Shown here: positions 10,534 through 22,300 of the stretch, piece after piece
Layout of the letters: each line of letters begins with the position of its first letter
Numbering within the stretch: the stretch's first letter is position 1
DNA from: Cyclobacteriaceae bacterium
Lineage (GTDB): Bacteria > Bacteroidota > Bacteroidia > Cytophagales > Cyclobacteriaceae
NCBI GenBank assembly: GCA_012033595.1
Contig: JAAUQL010000002.1
Span: 48,824-112,823, forward strand
Reading direction: 5' to 3'
DNA: 64,000 nt
The notes under the pieces: generated by a model
Told to the model about the DNA's origin: nothing
Seen by the model: only the letters and a program-made list of their open reading frames with translations
Databases searched by the model: none
Position numbers and translations under genes: made by a program

Positions 10534-11257
10534 AATACTTCTTGTATTTGAGAAAAAGCACCAGGTTGTTGATAGAAAATTTGCCCTGATCTTCACCTGG
10601 TTGTTCAAATGCCACCAATACGATCTCGTATCGCCTATCTATATGCTGCCAATATCCCAAGCCCAGATCAAAGCGGTTGGTGGTTTCGAAGGCGAATTTC
10701 CCGGATCCGGAACTTTCGAACGGAACCGCATAAAATTCGTAGGACAAAATGCCATACAAAGTATGGTCTGTAAGTGACACATGATTGATAGGCAGGTCTG
10801 ACCCAATCCTGTACCTGATTCTAAAGCCATTTTTCCAATCGGCTATTCCGTTGGTGTGCTCGAAGCGCTGCTCCAAACGCAGGTAATGACTGAAATCTAA
10901 ACGCCAAAAGCTCAACCAATTTAGTTTAGCTCCCAGCCATGGTCTCAACTCGATGGAATTGTTGTTTTCCTTTTTGAAATTATAGAAAAACATAGCACCA
11001 CCATGAAGGCTGAATGCACCTGTAATTTGTCGGTTGAATTGTGGTCTTACAAAAAACCGGGTAGTGAAAGGCGATGTATAAATGTGCTGATAGCTAATAT
11101 CCTGGTTAAACGTCCACTTTTCGTTTAAGCGCCAGTTAAAGCTGGCTTGTATCCACAGTTGCTTATCCACATCTGGCTCATCTTGCGCATGGCCATGAAG
11201 CGCAGCTATGTAGCAGGCATAAAAAAGCACAAAAGCAGGAATGATATGTGGCTTCAA
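10520..11257 (-). CDS. DUF2490 outer-membrane barrel-like protein
   Basis: Exported protein of 245 residues with a signal peptide (MKPHIIPAFVLFYACYIAALHGHAQ) and alternating hydrophobic/aromatic strands typical of a small outer-membrane beta-barrel: ASFNWRLNEKWTFNQDISY, RFFVRPQFNRQITGAFSLHG, WLGAKLNWLSFWRLDFSHYLRLEQRF, then a final KYKKYFNWE strand. The pattern fits DUF2490, a family without an assigned biochemical role. It lies 127 bp downstream of the AsmA-like gene on the same strand; whether they share a transcript is unclear. Confidence 0.8.
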   Translation of the reverse strand: MKPHIIPAFVLFYACYIAALHGHAQDEPDVDKQLWIQASFNWRLNEKWTFNQDISYQHIYTSPFTTRFFVRPQFNRQITGAFSLHGGAMFFYNFKKENNNSIELRPWLGAKLNWLSFWRLDFSHYLRLEQRFEHTNGIADWKNGFRIRYRIGSDLPINHVSLTDHTLYGILSYEFYAVPFESSGSGKFAFETTNRFDLGLGYWQHIDRRYEIVLVAFEQPGEDQGKFSINNLVLFLKYKKYFNWE

Positions 11258-11384
11258 CGAAAACGGTTTATGTCGATAAATAGTCCGAAGCTAAAACTAG
11301 ATCATATTACCCTGGTCGGGGCGATGATTTATGATGTTGTTCTGCTCAGCAATCAGCACATGACGGTCTGCGTTCTAAGTCCAT

Positions 11385-14300
11385 CTACTTCCCTTCTGCC
11401 ACCGTCTTATCTTTCTGCATTTTACGGATTTTTCTTTTATTGTTGGCTGCCCCAACGCTACTAACCACCCCACTCAAAAAGGACTTTGTCCAATAATTGA
11501 AAATAGCCCGTTTTTCATCTCTTTCAAAAAACACGTCCCCTTTGCGCAGCACCAGATTTTTGGGGTTATCGCTTTTGATGATGAAGGTATTTGCAAAAAA
11601 TGACCCCAACACGTTGCCTAGTCCCCGGGTAGTTTCCGTTTCCCTGTCGAGCAGCGCTATTTTGAGATCCTGGTAATAAAAGCGCATTTCACCAATGCTA
11701 TATTGCTCATTGGCCTTCGCATTCATGATGATTTTCTCGCTTTTGCCTTCTTTAATCTGCACCGAAACACTTGGAATCAATATCCTGTTAAATTCCGTAA
11801 GGTCAAATGAGTCTACCTCTATGCCATAACTGTGGATATTTTCCATGCTCTTCAGGTCGAAGGTAAAAAATGCCCTCACCTGCCCCTTCCCAAATATTTT
11901 GGCATCGGCCTCAATAGTAGAATGCGGATGTGTGAGGGCTCGAATAGAATCATTGTTCAGGTTGTACACTGCGGCGTTGAGATCGCTAAAAAACACTTCG
12001 CCCGGGGCATAGGCCTTTTCTGCAAGTTCCTGATAATTAACATATCCATCGATCATTTTGATGGTATCAATGGCCAATGGGAATCCGAGTTGCCGAAGCA
12101 TGGTTTGAGGCAGAGGCCTTCGTTGCCACTCGGGAAACGGGATTCTTTTGTCTCGAAAAACTGTAATTTCCGGCTTATAGACATGTAACGATTGCGCATT
12201 CAATTGTTGTTTGCCGATAAGCTGGTTCATATCAACCTTATTAAGCGCAATCTTATCGTTTTCAATGTTCATCCAGGTAGATTGATAACCGCGGGCAGCA
12301 CCATAATCATACCGCGACACCAATGGTTGCAATGTGAAATGTTGGGCTACGATACTGGAATCGCCTGAGTCAATCGTCAACTCTTCTGCACTGAGCATAG
12401 ATAGTTTGTCTGGCAATACATACTTGACATGCGCAACTCTGGCCAAAATGTGGTCGGAATAAAACAAACGACCCCCGGCATTGGTCATATCCGGATCGTA
12501 GGACATGCCTTGTGCCAGCAGCCACACTTCGGGAAGGCTAAAACTGCCTGTGTTTTCATTTTCATTCACCAGGTCAAACTTGGAATCGGAAACCAGCAGA
12601 CGACCAATGCTGCCCTTGCTGACCACCCAACTTTGGGGGTCGGAAGACTGCTGTACCACGTCAGGAGGCGCCGGAGTCACTGTGGTACTATCGGCAAGGC
12701 CTTTGTTGAGCACAAAGGCAGCTCCTGATACTTGTATGTCTGCTACATTCAGCACTTGTTTTTGCAAAAGCTGATAAAAATCCAGACCTGATATGTCCAG
12801 GTTGTCGATAGTGCCTTTGATTTTATCTCTTTGTGGTCTAGCGCCTTGGGTAGCTGTAGCGCCATACAATCCATTGACGCTGATATCACCCTTTTGAGTA
12901 GATAAAGACAGGTGGTTGATATTGTAAAAATCGCTTTTGCCACGATCAAACAGCGAAAGGTAATCTGCACTGATGGCAATATCGTCAGCAAACATAAAAC
13001 GCTGAGGCGTCATGACCGATCCGCTATCCAACTGTATCGCTCTAGCTAGCAAGTCGAAATTTTCCATTTCTACAATGAGCGAATCAGTGTTGGTCTTTTG
13101 CCATATCTCTATTTTACCACGCTCAATCTGCAGGCTATCGCAGGCTATGCTGCCAAACTTGCCTTTGAGCAAAGAAGGTAAAGTGTCGAGGCGCAGGGGT
13201 CGAAAATTACCTTCTTTGCCTTTGTGAAGGCGCGCGCTGATGTGGGGGCCGTCCATAAGTATATGACTGCTGTAAAACTGTCGTTTTTCAGCAAATCCTG
13301 CAACTGGAGCCCGGCGATATAGATGCCCGAAACATCCACATCCAACCAATTACTTTGGTTGTTTGTCTGGCGAAACTGTATTTTTTCTGTCTCCAGCACT
13401 GCCTCGTCATGGCGCCATGCCAAAGAGCGGGCAGAGAGCCGATGACCATTTTCAGGCATGTTCAGAAAACAACCTTTCAGCGACATAAATTTCACTTCAT
13501 CAAAATCCAGAGGAAGAAATGCCTGTTTTGCGCTTTTATAATCTACGCGCATTCCATTTAAATAAAAATTTAGTGAGTCGAACCCAAAAACGGGCAAATG
13601 TTCCTTTTTCACCATCAACCCGCTATTTTTCCCAAGCATATGCCCAACTCGGATAGAAGGCCACGATATATTTTTATCTGTTTCTTCCGGTGGTCGGTTT
13701 GGCACATCGAATAGTAGGTGTGCTGCTGACCATTGCAGGGTATCGATGATGTATTCCTTTTTACGCAAAATTTTGTCTAAATCGAGACTGGTCGCCACTA
13801 CTTGCGACAGGTTGATATCCATGTCAGCTTCACCGGTGTCATCCTGCTGCACAAAACGCACCTTAGCTGCATGTAGTTTTTGATGGGAAGAAGAAAAATC
13901 AAAGCCTTCTAAATGAAGCGTATTGGAAGCCAGCCAGAAGTCGCCCGTACCCATCTGCACGCTGAGCCTGGCTCCAGCCAAAACAGAGGTGTCGCTTGCC
14001 CTGTTTTGGTCTATTCTTACATTTTCGAGTTGAAAACCCACCTGACTTGCCATTACTTTTTGTGTGCTGCCGTGGGCTTTATTGCTCACGTCGACGGAGG
14101 CATTGGTCATCGAAAGCTTTTGCATATCGAAGGCACCGACCATCGATCTGATCTTATCGGTATAGCCTAACAGTCCGGCCAAAGCCTTACTATTCTCCTT
14201 TTTGACTACTGATTTGAGGTCAATCCTGATAATGGGGTTTTCAAGGTAAAGTTCATCCAGGGATAGTGTGTCGCTATTGATGGTTTTTGGAATATCCAGG

Positions 14301-15697
14301 CCCGAAAGTACCACAAAGGGAATATTGATATGGAACAATTTGTCGGCAGCTATTGTGTCGGCAGTGGCAAGTGGCCATACTTCCATATCTTTTATTTTTA
14401 TTAGATTGGAGGGCGAAGAAATGGAAAACTCTCCAAATGACACTTTGTGCCTATTGTCCGGCAGGTTCATTTGGTAGTTGAGCATCACGAGGTCGGTTTG
14501 CCCAAAGCTAAAGCCGTAGCCATCGTTGCGGCCGCTGTCAATAGCGAAGTCATTGATCTTGGCCGAGATTTGCTCAAGTGCATATGTTACCGGAGTTTGA
14601 CCGCTTTCATCCAGATAGGTGATATGGCCATTGTTCAACTCAAAATGCCTGACGTTTAATTTTTCATTGTATATCAACAGCATATCCATCAGGTTGTTGC
14701 GCACGCTGTCGCCCTTGAGCTTGTTCGTTCTTTTATTGACCATCAACACAGGCTCGGCCACGTAAATGCTGTCGATAACGAGATTGCTATCGAAGTAAGC
14801 TTTTACAAAATCGACCCCGCTCATATGAAGATCCGGTACGGAAATATTGTACTGGTTGTGCCGGTGGTTTTCCGATACATTTTTTCTTTGTGAAAGCTCC
14901 AGGTTTTTGATCCTGATTTCATTTTTTCTGGTAGAAACAAAAAACCTCTCAAAGGCTAACTGATGAACGCTATCTTTGAGGTAAACAATCTGATTTTTGA
15001 TATCGAGCGAAATATCGTCTGTATAAAACAACTTGTCGGTTCGCCCGCTTTCCTGTTCATTTATTCTGAAATTTCTCACTTCGAAAGTGACTTCGTCCAT
15101 TTCAAACACCCCTGTGGAGGCGCCTTGCCTGCTTTTGTAATGAAACGAAGCATCGGAAATCAAAAAATCGTTGATCTGAAGCTCGCGGAGGTATCCGGAT
15201 AATATTTGGTAGAGTTTTCCAGCCTCAAAGGAGATTTTATCCGTTCGGTGCTTTGCGTGCAGATTGGTGAGGTGGATGTCGGGTGAAATAATTTCGATGC
15301 CATTTATTTGCAATTGCCGATATGCCACCAAAGCCCAGTAAGATTCGATTTCGAAACGCATTTCCGGAATGGCCGCTTCGTAAGTGTATGCCCTGTTGAT
15401 ATCGGTAGAATCATTTACATAGTGCTGATTCAATCTGAACTCAAAATTGCTGATGTACAGCTTGCCATCATTGACGACATAGACGATTTGATCGAAATCC
15501 ACCTCATAAAAGCTTCCGGATCGTTGTTGCACAAATTCGCGCAATAAAGTACCCACTACCTTATTGATATAATGGTTTAAAAGCAGGTTGATACCGAGGA
15601 GCCCCACAATCAGTAGCAGCAGCACCATAATTTGTTTTTTCCATCTATGAAAAAAATCTCTAAGAGATTTTTTGAGCAATTTTGTAAACAAACTCAT
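11385..15697 (-). CDS. Large AsmA-like membrane-anchored envelope protein (frameshifted)
   Basis: Very large envelope protein (1,437 residues restored) with one N-terminal membrane helix ([19 protein letters not shown]) followed by a long, beta-rich periplasmic region. Repeated 'S..I.I..G.I.Y......' strand patterns resemble AsmA/TamB/DUF748-type lipid-transfer proteins. The start is set at [16 protein letters not shown] (15697). The frame breaks at 13274-13277, where four A on the plus strand need a fifth; this restores [18 protein letters not shown]. The C-terminal [19 protein letters not shown] segment followed by a Lys/Arg-rich tail resembles the end of AsmA-like Bacteroidota proteins. Role in outer-membrane lipid homeostasis is inferred from family resemblance. 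The start lies about 225 bp from the divergent thyA. Confidence 0.75.
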
Positions 15698-15900
15698 GCG
15701 GTGAATATACATATTTTGTACAAATACGCTGTTGGAGAAAATACGCATATCGTACACACTCCGGTGGATCCCTTTTACCTGATGCAAAAACCAATTCTGG
15801 AATCAAGCATATTTCAATCTATTTCCTTTTTTAGTGTCCCGTTGCAAGGTATAAATTGCCACCTTGTCAGATGGTATTATTATTTCAATCCGAATCATCT

Positions 15901-15908
15901 TAACTTTG
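15901..15908 (+). promoter_or_regulatory. -7 box upstream of thyA
   Basis: TAACTTTG matches the Bacteroidota -7 consensus TAnnTTTG and lies 14 bp before the thyA ATG. No TTG at the expected -33 distance was seen, and the leader would be very short, so this is a moderate call. Confidence 0.4.
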
Positions 15909-15922
15909 CCAAAAAGCAGCTT

Positions 15923-16717
15923 ATGAAACAGTATCACGATTTGATGAGACACGTAGTTGACCATGGTACCAAAAAAGAAGACCGTACCGGCACGGGCACG
16001 CTAAGTGTTTTTGGATATCAAATGCGCTTCGACCTCAGCGAAGGTTTCCCGGTGGTCACCACCAAAAAACTGCATTTGAGGTCTATCATTTATGAGCTAC
16101 TGTGGTTTTTGAAGGGAGAAACCAACATCAGATACCTTAGAGAAAACAACGTGACCATCTGGGACGAATGGGCCGATGAACATGGCGAACTTGGCCCGGT
16201 CTATGGTCACCAGTGGAGAAGCTGGCCGACCAGCGATGGCGGGGAAGTGGATCAGATATCGGATGTGGTAGCGCAAATCAAGAAAAATCCGGATTCGCGT
16301 CGATTGATCGTAAGTGCATGGAATGTAGGCGAAATCAGCAAAATGGCCCTGCCTCCATGCCATGCTTTTTTTCAGTTTTATGTAGCCGATGGCAAACTTT
16401 CGTGCCAGCTATACCAGCGCAGTGCCGATATCTTTTTGGGTGTTCCTTTCAACATCGCCTCATACGCATTGCTCACCATGATGATCGCCCAGGTTTGTGG
16501 CCTACAGGCCGGTGATTTCGTACATACGCTGGGCGATGCCCACCTCTACTCCAATCATTTGGCGCAAGCCGAATTACAACTCTCGCGCAATATCCGTCCT
16601 TTGCCCACAATGATAATTGCCCCGGAAGTAAAAAATATTTTTGAATTTAAGTATGAAGACTTCAGCCTGATCGACTACGACCCACATCCGCACATCAAGG
16701 CTAAAGTCGCGATCTGA
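15923..16717 (+). CDS. thyA: Thymidylate synthase
   Basis: Converts dUMP and methylene-tetrahydrofolate to dTMP and dihydrofolate. Starting at the ATG at 15923 gives 264 residues, the standard short bacterial ThyA length; the frame is open upstream but those residues have no family character. Visible landmarks are the folate/phosphate-binding [39 protein letters not shown], the active-site [12 protein letters not shown] with nucleophile Cys146, [20 protein letters not shown], and the C-terminal [10 protein letters not shown]. No folA-like gene follows, although thyA is often paired with it. Confidence 0.98.
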   Translation: MKQYHDLMRHVVDHGTKKEDRTGTGTLSVFGYQMRFDLSEGFPVVTTKKLHLRSIIYELLWFLKGETNIRYLRENNVTIWDEWADEHGELGPVYGHQWRSWPTSDGGEVDQISDVVAQIKKNPDSRRLIVSAWNVGEISKMALPPCHAFFQFYVADGKLSCQLYQRSADIFLGVPFNIASYALLTMMIAQVCGLQAGDFVHTLGDAHLYSNHLAQAELQLSRNIRPLPTMIIAPEVKNIFEFKYEDFSLIDYDPHPHIKAKVAI

Positions 16718-16873
16718 AGCCATTTGGCCTGGACTTATGATGCGGCTCCAGGATAGGGTTTAGCACTGCTTCCGCCAATAAATTACCCGTTTAAAATAAT
16801 TGAATAAAAATGCAACCTCTACCGGCAGGCCTGCATCATTATTGGAAATATGTATGACCTAAATAAAATTCCA

Positions 16874-17809
16874 ATGAAATTTTCCTTATTAAATGTGGCA
16901 GCAACGGTAGCACTAATACTAACAGCCTTTGTTCAAATATATGCCGAAGCTCCTGCCGGACTTGATGACGACCCGGTGATCACCAAAACTTTCGACTTAT
17001 CATCTGGCGAACTCTTCGTAAGTACTTCGGGTGGTTCCATACAGGTAAAAGGCAGCAACAGCAGTCAGGTGAAGGTAGAGATGTATGCCAAATCGATGAA
17101 GCACAGCGATGCCAAAATCAGGGAAATATTAGATGAAGACTACAAAATTCGCATCGAAAAAAACGGAGCACGGATAGAAGCCGTCGCCGAACGCATTGGC
17201 AGTGGATGGTCCTGGAACGGAATCAGCATTTCGTTTGTGGTCTATACGCCCAGCGCATTCAATTGTGAGCTCATCACCAGCGGAGGCTCGCTAAACCTCT
17301 CTGGCGTGAAGGCCAAAAACCACGAAATGAAAACCAGCGGGGGGAGCATAACGGCAATTGACATTGCAGGCGAACTGTTGGCCCGAACCTCTGGTGGAAG
17401 CATTACGGTAAACGACATGCAGGGCAGATTGGATGCCAACACCAGTGGCGGCTCCATCAAACTGGAAGATATCACAGGCGATATCGACGCGAACACTTCT
17501 GGTGGGGGTATAAATATTATAGATGTAAAAGGTGAAGTAAATGCCTCTACCAGCGGCGGCAGCATCAAGGCAGACATATCGAGACTGGAAAAGCAACTTG
17601 TGCTGAAGACCAGCGGCGGTAGTGTCAATGTCACCATTCCCTCGGGCATGGGTCTCGATCTCGACTTGCGGGGCAACAGGGTTAACACTTCGCTCAACAA
17701 CTTTAGTGGGGAGTCCAAATCGGACCGGGTAAAAGGCACCATAAATGGTGGCGGGGTTCTCGTACAGCTATCTACTTCTGGAGGTGGCGTAAACCTCAAC
17801 TTTCGCTGA
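16874..17809 (+). CDS. DUF4097-type beta-helix protein with TSGGS repeats
   Basis: Exported repeat protein of 311 residues from the ATG at 16874 (MKFSLLNVAATVALILTAF, signal peptide). From ~residue 45 onward it carries regular turns containing TSGGS or TSGGG: STSGGSIQVKG, ITSGGSLNLSG, KTSGGSITAID, RTSGGSITVND, NTSGGSIKLED, NTSGGGINIID, STSGGSIKADI, KTSGGSVNVTI, STSGGGVNLNF. The spacing of about 18-20 residues predicts a right-handed beta-helix as in DUF4097 adhesin-like proteins. Function is unknown. The gene is monocistronic as far as visible and precedes a cold-shock gene by 107 bp. Confidence 0.85.
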   Translation: MKFSLLNVAATVALILTAFVQIYAEAPAGLDDDPVITKTFDLSSGELFVSTSGGSIQVKGSNSSQVKVEMYAKSMKHSDAKIREILDEDYKIRIEKNGARIEAVAERIGSGWSWNGISISFVVYTPSAFNCELITSGGSLNLSGVKAKNHEMKTSGGSITAIDIAGELLARTSGGSITVNDMQGRLDANTSGGSIKLEDITGDIDANTSGGGINIIDVKGEVNASTSGGSIKADISRLEKQLVLKTSGGSVNVTIPSGMGLDLDLRGNRVNTSLNNFSGESKSDRVKGTINGGGVLVQLSTSGGGVNLNFR

Positions 17810-17916
17810 GAAATATCGGCTCAGCATAGTTTACACACGGATGAATTAAAAAAAAATTGATATTAGGCAGAAAACAAATAATAAAAAACTACCTTGTAGA
17901 AAAAATTATTTAAACA

Positions 17917-18108
17917 ATGAATAGAGGAACAGTAAAATTTTTTAATAACGCGAAAGGTTTTGGTTTTATTAAAGACGAACAATCATCAAAAGAGTATTTT
18001 GTACATTCAAATGGTCTGAAAGAAAGCATCAGAGAAAATGACGAAGTGACTTTTGATCTCGAAGAAGGAAGAAAAGGATTAAATGCGGTTAATGTTAGAC
18101 GTGCATAG
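17917..18108 (+). CDS. CspA-family cold-shock protein
   Basis: Single cold-shock domain of 63 residues: MNRGTVKFFNNAKGFGFIKD with RNP1 KGFGFI, RNP2 YFVHSNGL, and C-terminal GRKGLNAVNVRRA. It is a nucleic-acid chaperone binding single-stranded RNA/DNA. The AT-rich leader upstream and the strong terminator downstream suggest a short independent transcript. Confidence 0.96.
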   Translation: MNRGTVKFFNNAKGFGFIKDEQSSKEYFVHSNGLKESIRENDEVTFDLEEGRKGLNAVNVRRA

Positions 18109-18133
18109 TCTAAAAACTATAAACATTTATGAT

Positions 18134-18167
18134 AAAAAGTCCCTGCTACTGGCGGGGACTTTTTTTG
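18134..18167 (+). terminator. Rho-independent terminator after the cold-shock gene
   Basis: AAAAAGTCCC (18134-18143) can pair with GGGACTTTTT (18155-18164), and the T-run continues to 18166. It is preceded by A-run pairing, so it may also serve the convergent mscS-like gene. Confidence 0.85.
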
Positions 18168-18274
18168 CCAATACTTCCGCCAGATCCACTGCTGCATATA
18201 TTCACAGCATGCAAAGCACACCTTCGGCATGAGGCATCAAATAAGAAATATGTTGCTCAGGCTAAAGGCCGTTT

Positions 18275-19234
18275 TCAGAAATAATCCTCCGACTTCACTA
18301 TCCCCTCTTCGATTAGCGCCTTCAGCACCAGCTCAGTCATGTCGCTTTTGAAGGCAAACTCAAACCTGATGTCCATGACATAGGCTTTCAGTCGCATTTT
18401 AATATAACTCCTCCGTCCTTCCATTTCTTGAAAAAACAAGGCCACGATAGGCTTTTTGAGGTAAACATATCGGGAAACCTGTGCGCCTTCGATGGCGATT
18501 TTTCGCACTTTTTCGGTGTTGATTTCCAGGGGGAGATAAAACTCCGCCACCACCTGGCAATTGGCCTCTCCGGCATTGGAGTTGGAGACCGATTGGTTCA
18601 TTACCTCAGCGTTGGGCACACTCACCAGGCTGTCGTCAGCAGTGACAATGCGTGTGGAGCGGAGGCCGATTTCGGTCACTTCCCCGTAGTACTTGCCGAT
18701 TTCAATCTTGTCACCGACTTTGAAAGGCTGATCGAAAATGATCATGACCCCGCCAAAAATGTTTTTTAGAATATCCTGAGAAGCAAAACCTACCGCCACA
18801 CCTATCGAAGCCGAAAAAGCAACTACAGTGGGGATAGAAGGTGAAAAAATTCCGACAATAATGATGGTAATGGAGATGACCCAAGACAGAATACGAACCA
18901 GGGGAATGAGTCCCTTGAGGGTAATGCGGTACCGGGTGCTTTTTTCTGCAAGAAAACTAATGAGGTTGATGGTGATTTTGATACCAAAATAAGTCATGGC
19001 CAGGATGATGGCTGCCCAAATAAACTTGGTGGTGGAAAGAAATTCATAAACCGGCGCCAGGGGTTTTATGCCATTGGATTTTGTATTTGCGGTATCGCGG
19101 GCAACGATTGTCTTTAACGAATCGCTTAGCTCTACCAGGGCAGAGTCGCCCTTGCTGAGTTGTAAAGTTTCCGCAGACAATTGCACGGAACTGGCAAGTA
19201 GTAGTAGCACAAAAGCAAATAGGATTCTTTTCAT
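18275..19234 (-). CDS. MscS-family mechanosensitive ion channel
   Basis: Small-conductance mechanosensitive channel, 319 residues. A signal-like N-terminus (MKRILFAFVLLLLASSVQLSA) precedes three predicted membrane segments: FIWAAIILAMTYFGIKITINL, LVRILSWVISITIIIVGIF and the pore-lining VVAFSASIGVAVGFASQDIL. The MscS beta domain follows (IIFDQPFKVGDKIEIGKYYG, EVTEIGLRSTRIVTADDSLV, SVPNAEVMNQSVSN), then the C-terminal alpha/beta domain. It relieves turgor on hypo-osmotic shock. It lies 117 bp downstream of the large ATPase gene on the same strand. Confidence 0.94.
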   Translation of the reverse strand: MKRILFAFVLLLLASSVQLSAETLQLSKGDSALVELSDSLKTIVARDTANTKSNGIKPLAPVYEFLSTTKFIWAAIILAMTYFGIKITINLISFLAEKSTRYRITLKGLIPLVRILSWVISITIIIVGIFSPSIPTVVAFSASIGVAVGFASQDILKNIFGGVMIIFDQPFKVGDKIEIGKYYGEVTEIGLRSTRIVTADDSLVSVPNAEVMNQSVSNSNAGEANCQVVAEFYLPLEINTEKVRKIAIEGAQVSRYVYLKKPIVALFFQEMEGRRSYIKMRLKAYVMDIRFEFAFKSDMTELVLKALIEEGIVKSEDYF

Positions 19235-19351
19235 TGGTTTATTTTATTGCATTTTCTCACATGCCGATAGCGGCACTTTTCAAAATCGTGTTCCTCTACA
19301 GTGTCCATTTATTTTTAGTATTGACAATCATCGTGCATCCACAGGCAAAGG

Positions 19352-22300
19352 CTAATATATCAGATTTCTGGATTTCAACATATTGATGCAATGCCTGTAA
19401 ATCAATGGATTTACCTCGTACCACCCATTTTGTTCCACCAGCAATCCGTCGTCGAGCAGCATAATGACCAGCAAATGAATTTTCTCCGCAGGCTTATGGA
19501 GTATCTGCTCCAGATGGTGAAGCGAAAGTCCATCGTGCATGATGAGGAGATAAAGTAGAAAGACCTTTTCGGCATTGAGCAGGCTGATAAATGAGAAGTC
19601 TTGAGGCTCAAAATCACTGATCTCAATGCTGTGTTCATTGATGTTTTTGGTGGACAACAACCAGTAAGAAAGTGCCAGAGAAATATTGCCTTTAGCAAAT
19701 TCGTTGAGCCTGTTAAAAAACTGATTTTGAAGAAAAATTTGTTTGTCATGTTCATCCAGCGCCATGAATTTCTTGCTTTCCAGATTTTTCCGTCCTACTT
19801 CAAAAATAATCTTGTACCCGCTTATATTGTTTTTTTTCATGATGAGTTGCCGCAGTTCCTCATCGCTAAAGGCTGTCATCTTGATGTGGTAGCCAAAATA
19901 GTTGGACAATTCGATGGTTTTGTCAAGATACTCCCAGGCGTATATGTTGGCCGAGCAAAGCCAAAAAACGTTTCGATAGGTTTTGGAAATCAGTTTTACA
20001 AATAAGTGCAGGCCTTCAAATCCTCTGATAGACCGCAAATAGTAATTCTGAATATTTTCTATGATGATCATGGTGTTTTTACAGTGTTCATTGATATGCG
20101 CAATGACGCTATCGATGGTAGCAAGATCGTCTTGCTTCAATATCGTGCGCCAGGCCGCCACAAAGTCTTCCGCACTCCATAGGTTTTCACGGCGGTTTTC
20201 GTAGATCACTTTGGTGCCCTTGGTTTTTCGGTCTATAAAAAAGTTGATCAATGAGGTCTGGCCACTCCACTTCTCTCCAATAATCACCGTCGGAGCATAT
20301 TTGCCATCCTTCCAACTGGTAAACGCCTTCTCGAGGCTGAGCATCTCCATTTTGCGGCCAGTAAAAAGATTCATTTCCGTAAGTGGCTGTATGCGGTATA
20401 GCCGCTGATATACCACCGGCAGGCTGTTGATTTTGTTGAAAGCCTCTGACAGAAAATCTGATAGTTCGGTTGCTATCAAGTTACTGTGCTCAAGAATGCC
20501 AAATCGCCGCTTCCATGGAAGGATATATTGGTTTAGCCGTTTGAGCTGTGCTTTATAGGTTTGTCTGGAACCGGCATACAGCCATTTGGCCTTGTCCTGC
20601 AAAAAATTTTTGACATCAACAGTACGCTGTATGGCCTTGGCTTTGGTCACGATAATGCGGAGATTGAAGGCATTTTCGTTGCTGGTGAGCTCCAGTGTAG
20701 AGGCGATGAATCGGGTCACGATCGTGTCAAATTCGCCGAGAATTTCCTTTTCGTAGGTCTTCAGCGACTCCATAATGGCGGCAAGCTTATTCCTTGATCG
20801 ATCCATTCCCTCCTCCATCAGCCTGGGTGCTTCCTTTTTGGTGTCTTCTATTTCATTCGATTCCAGTATCGTATTGATGTTGAAGGCAATGACATTGGCA
20901 ATATTGCCAATTTCCTGATTGAGCTCCCCTACCTGTCGGGTATTTCTCGATTTGGTGATTGCCGAAGCCTCTCTCAATTCGGGCAGGTATTTGTAACTGA
21001 TCAGCTCAAATGGCGAAAACGAATCGAGATCTGAACTTCTCAAGGGTTTGTCGTAGCTGGTAAATTTGGTCAACCACCTTTTTTCGGAGATGCGGCTTAC
21101 ATATTCTTCTATTTTTAGTTCGAAGGCATTGATGCTGCTGATAAAATCCTGGCTTAGCAACTTTTCTTGGGCAGGGTTGATAAATGGCTGCACCAGGTTG
21201 GAGTCAAGCGCTTTCAATTCTTTCTTTATCTCCTTTGCTGGATCGGCACCCGTTGCCAACAGTCGCTTATGCAGGCGCGTTTTGATCTTTTTGATGACTT
21301 TGATACTTTTTTCGAGGTAGTCAAGCAAAATCTCTTTATTGCGGTGAAGAATAGCTTTTAACCACAGCAGCTCAATCCTGATTTGTAAAATAAGTAAAAA
21401 GAGTTCCTGATCTATTTTCCAATCTTCCATTAGCCCAAAGGCCGTATGTCCCCAGCCTTCATCGGTTTTTTCAAGCATTCGGGCTATGTGATGCTGTTTT
21501 TGGCTGCGGTTTCGGAATCTAATCACCGTCAATGGAAGCTCAAGCGTACCCGCAATCTCCTGTTGTTTGAGAAAATCGGCACTTTGACTACTGTGGAGCG
21601 AACTGATATTAGCGCCAAATGTGGCTACAAGCTGCGCTATTTGGGTACTTTCTTCCGACAGGTCGATGGCAAAGTCAGATCTTGTGGGACTATGGTCGGG
21701 CTGATCTTCCTGCCCTTGTATCAGCATTTTGTTGGCCTCTTGCTCTTTGTCCAGTGCATTTTTCAATATCAATATCAGCGCTTTCGAAAAGCGTTCTACC
21801 TCAACATCTATTTCCCTGATGATCACTGTTTTGACAAACTGCTCCGTGAGCAGGCGCAAGGGAAGCCGGTATTTCCAAAAAGGAACCCTGATCTGCTTCC
21901 TCCCAAAAATCTTTAATACCACATTGGCAAGCAGCAAGGGAACTGTGCTGATCCGATAAAAGGAAAGCTTATAGGCTTTTACCCACTTTGTGAATTTCGC
22001 ATCTTGCGGTTCTATAAAAAATCGAGCCTGGTCTTGCTCCAGCGAAATTTTTGCAGGCACAGTTTTTAGATATGCGTCCAACTGAATGTAAAGCTTATCT
22101 AAATCGAACCCAAACAAAGGCTCATCCTTTACTGACAAATACCTGGACAACAAAGCAATCTTTCGGGCCTGATAATCTCTGGCTGTCTTCAAAAAATCCT
22201 CACTACCTGCCGGTTCGGTCAATTGCTCCAACTCGCTTCGCATCTGACGGTTTACCTCAGCAAGGGATTTGATGACATCATTTAATTCTGCTGCCTTTTG

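Noticed and set aside
13560..13600. tRNA-like TCGAACCC string
   Set aside because: Lies inside the AsmA-like coding region with no cloverleaf arms.
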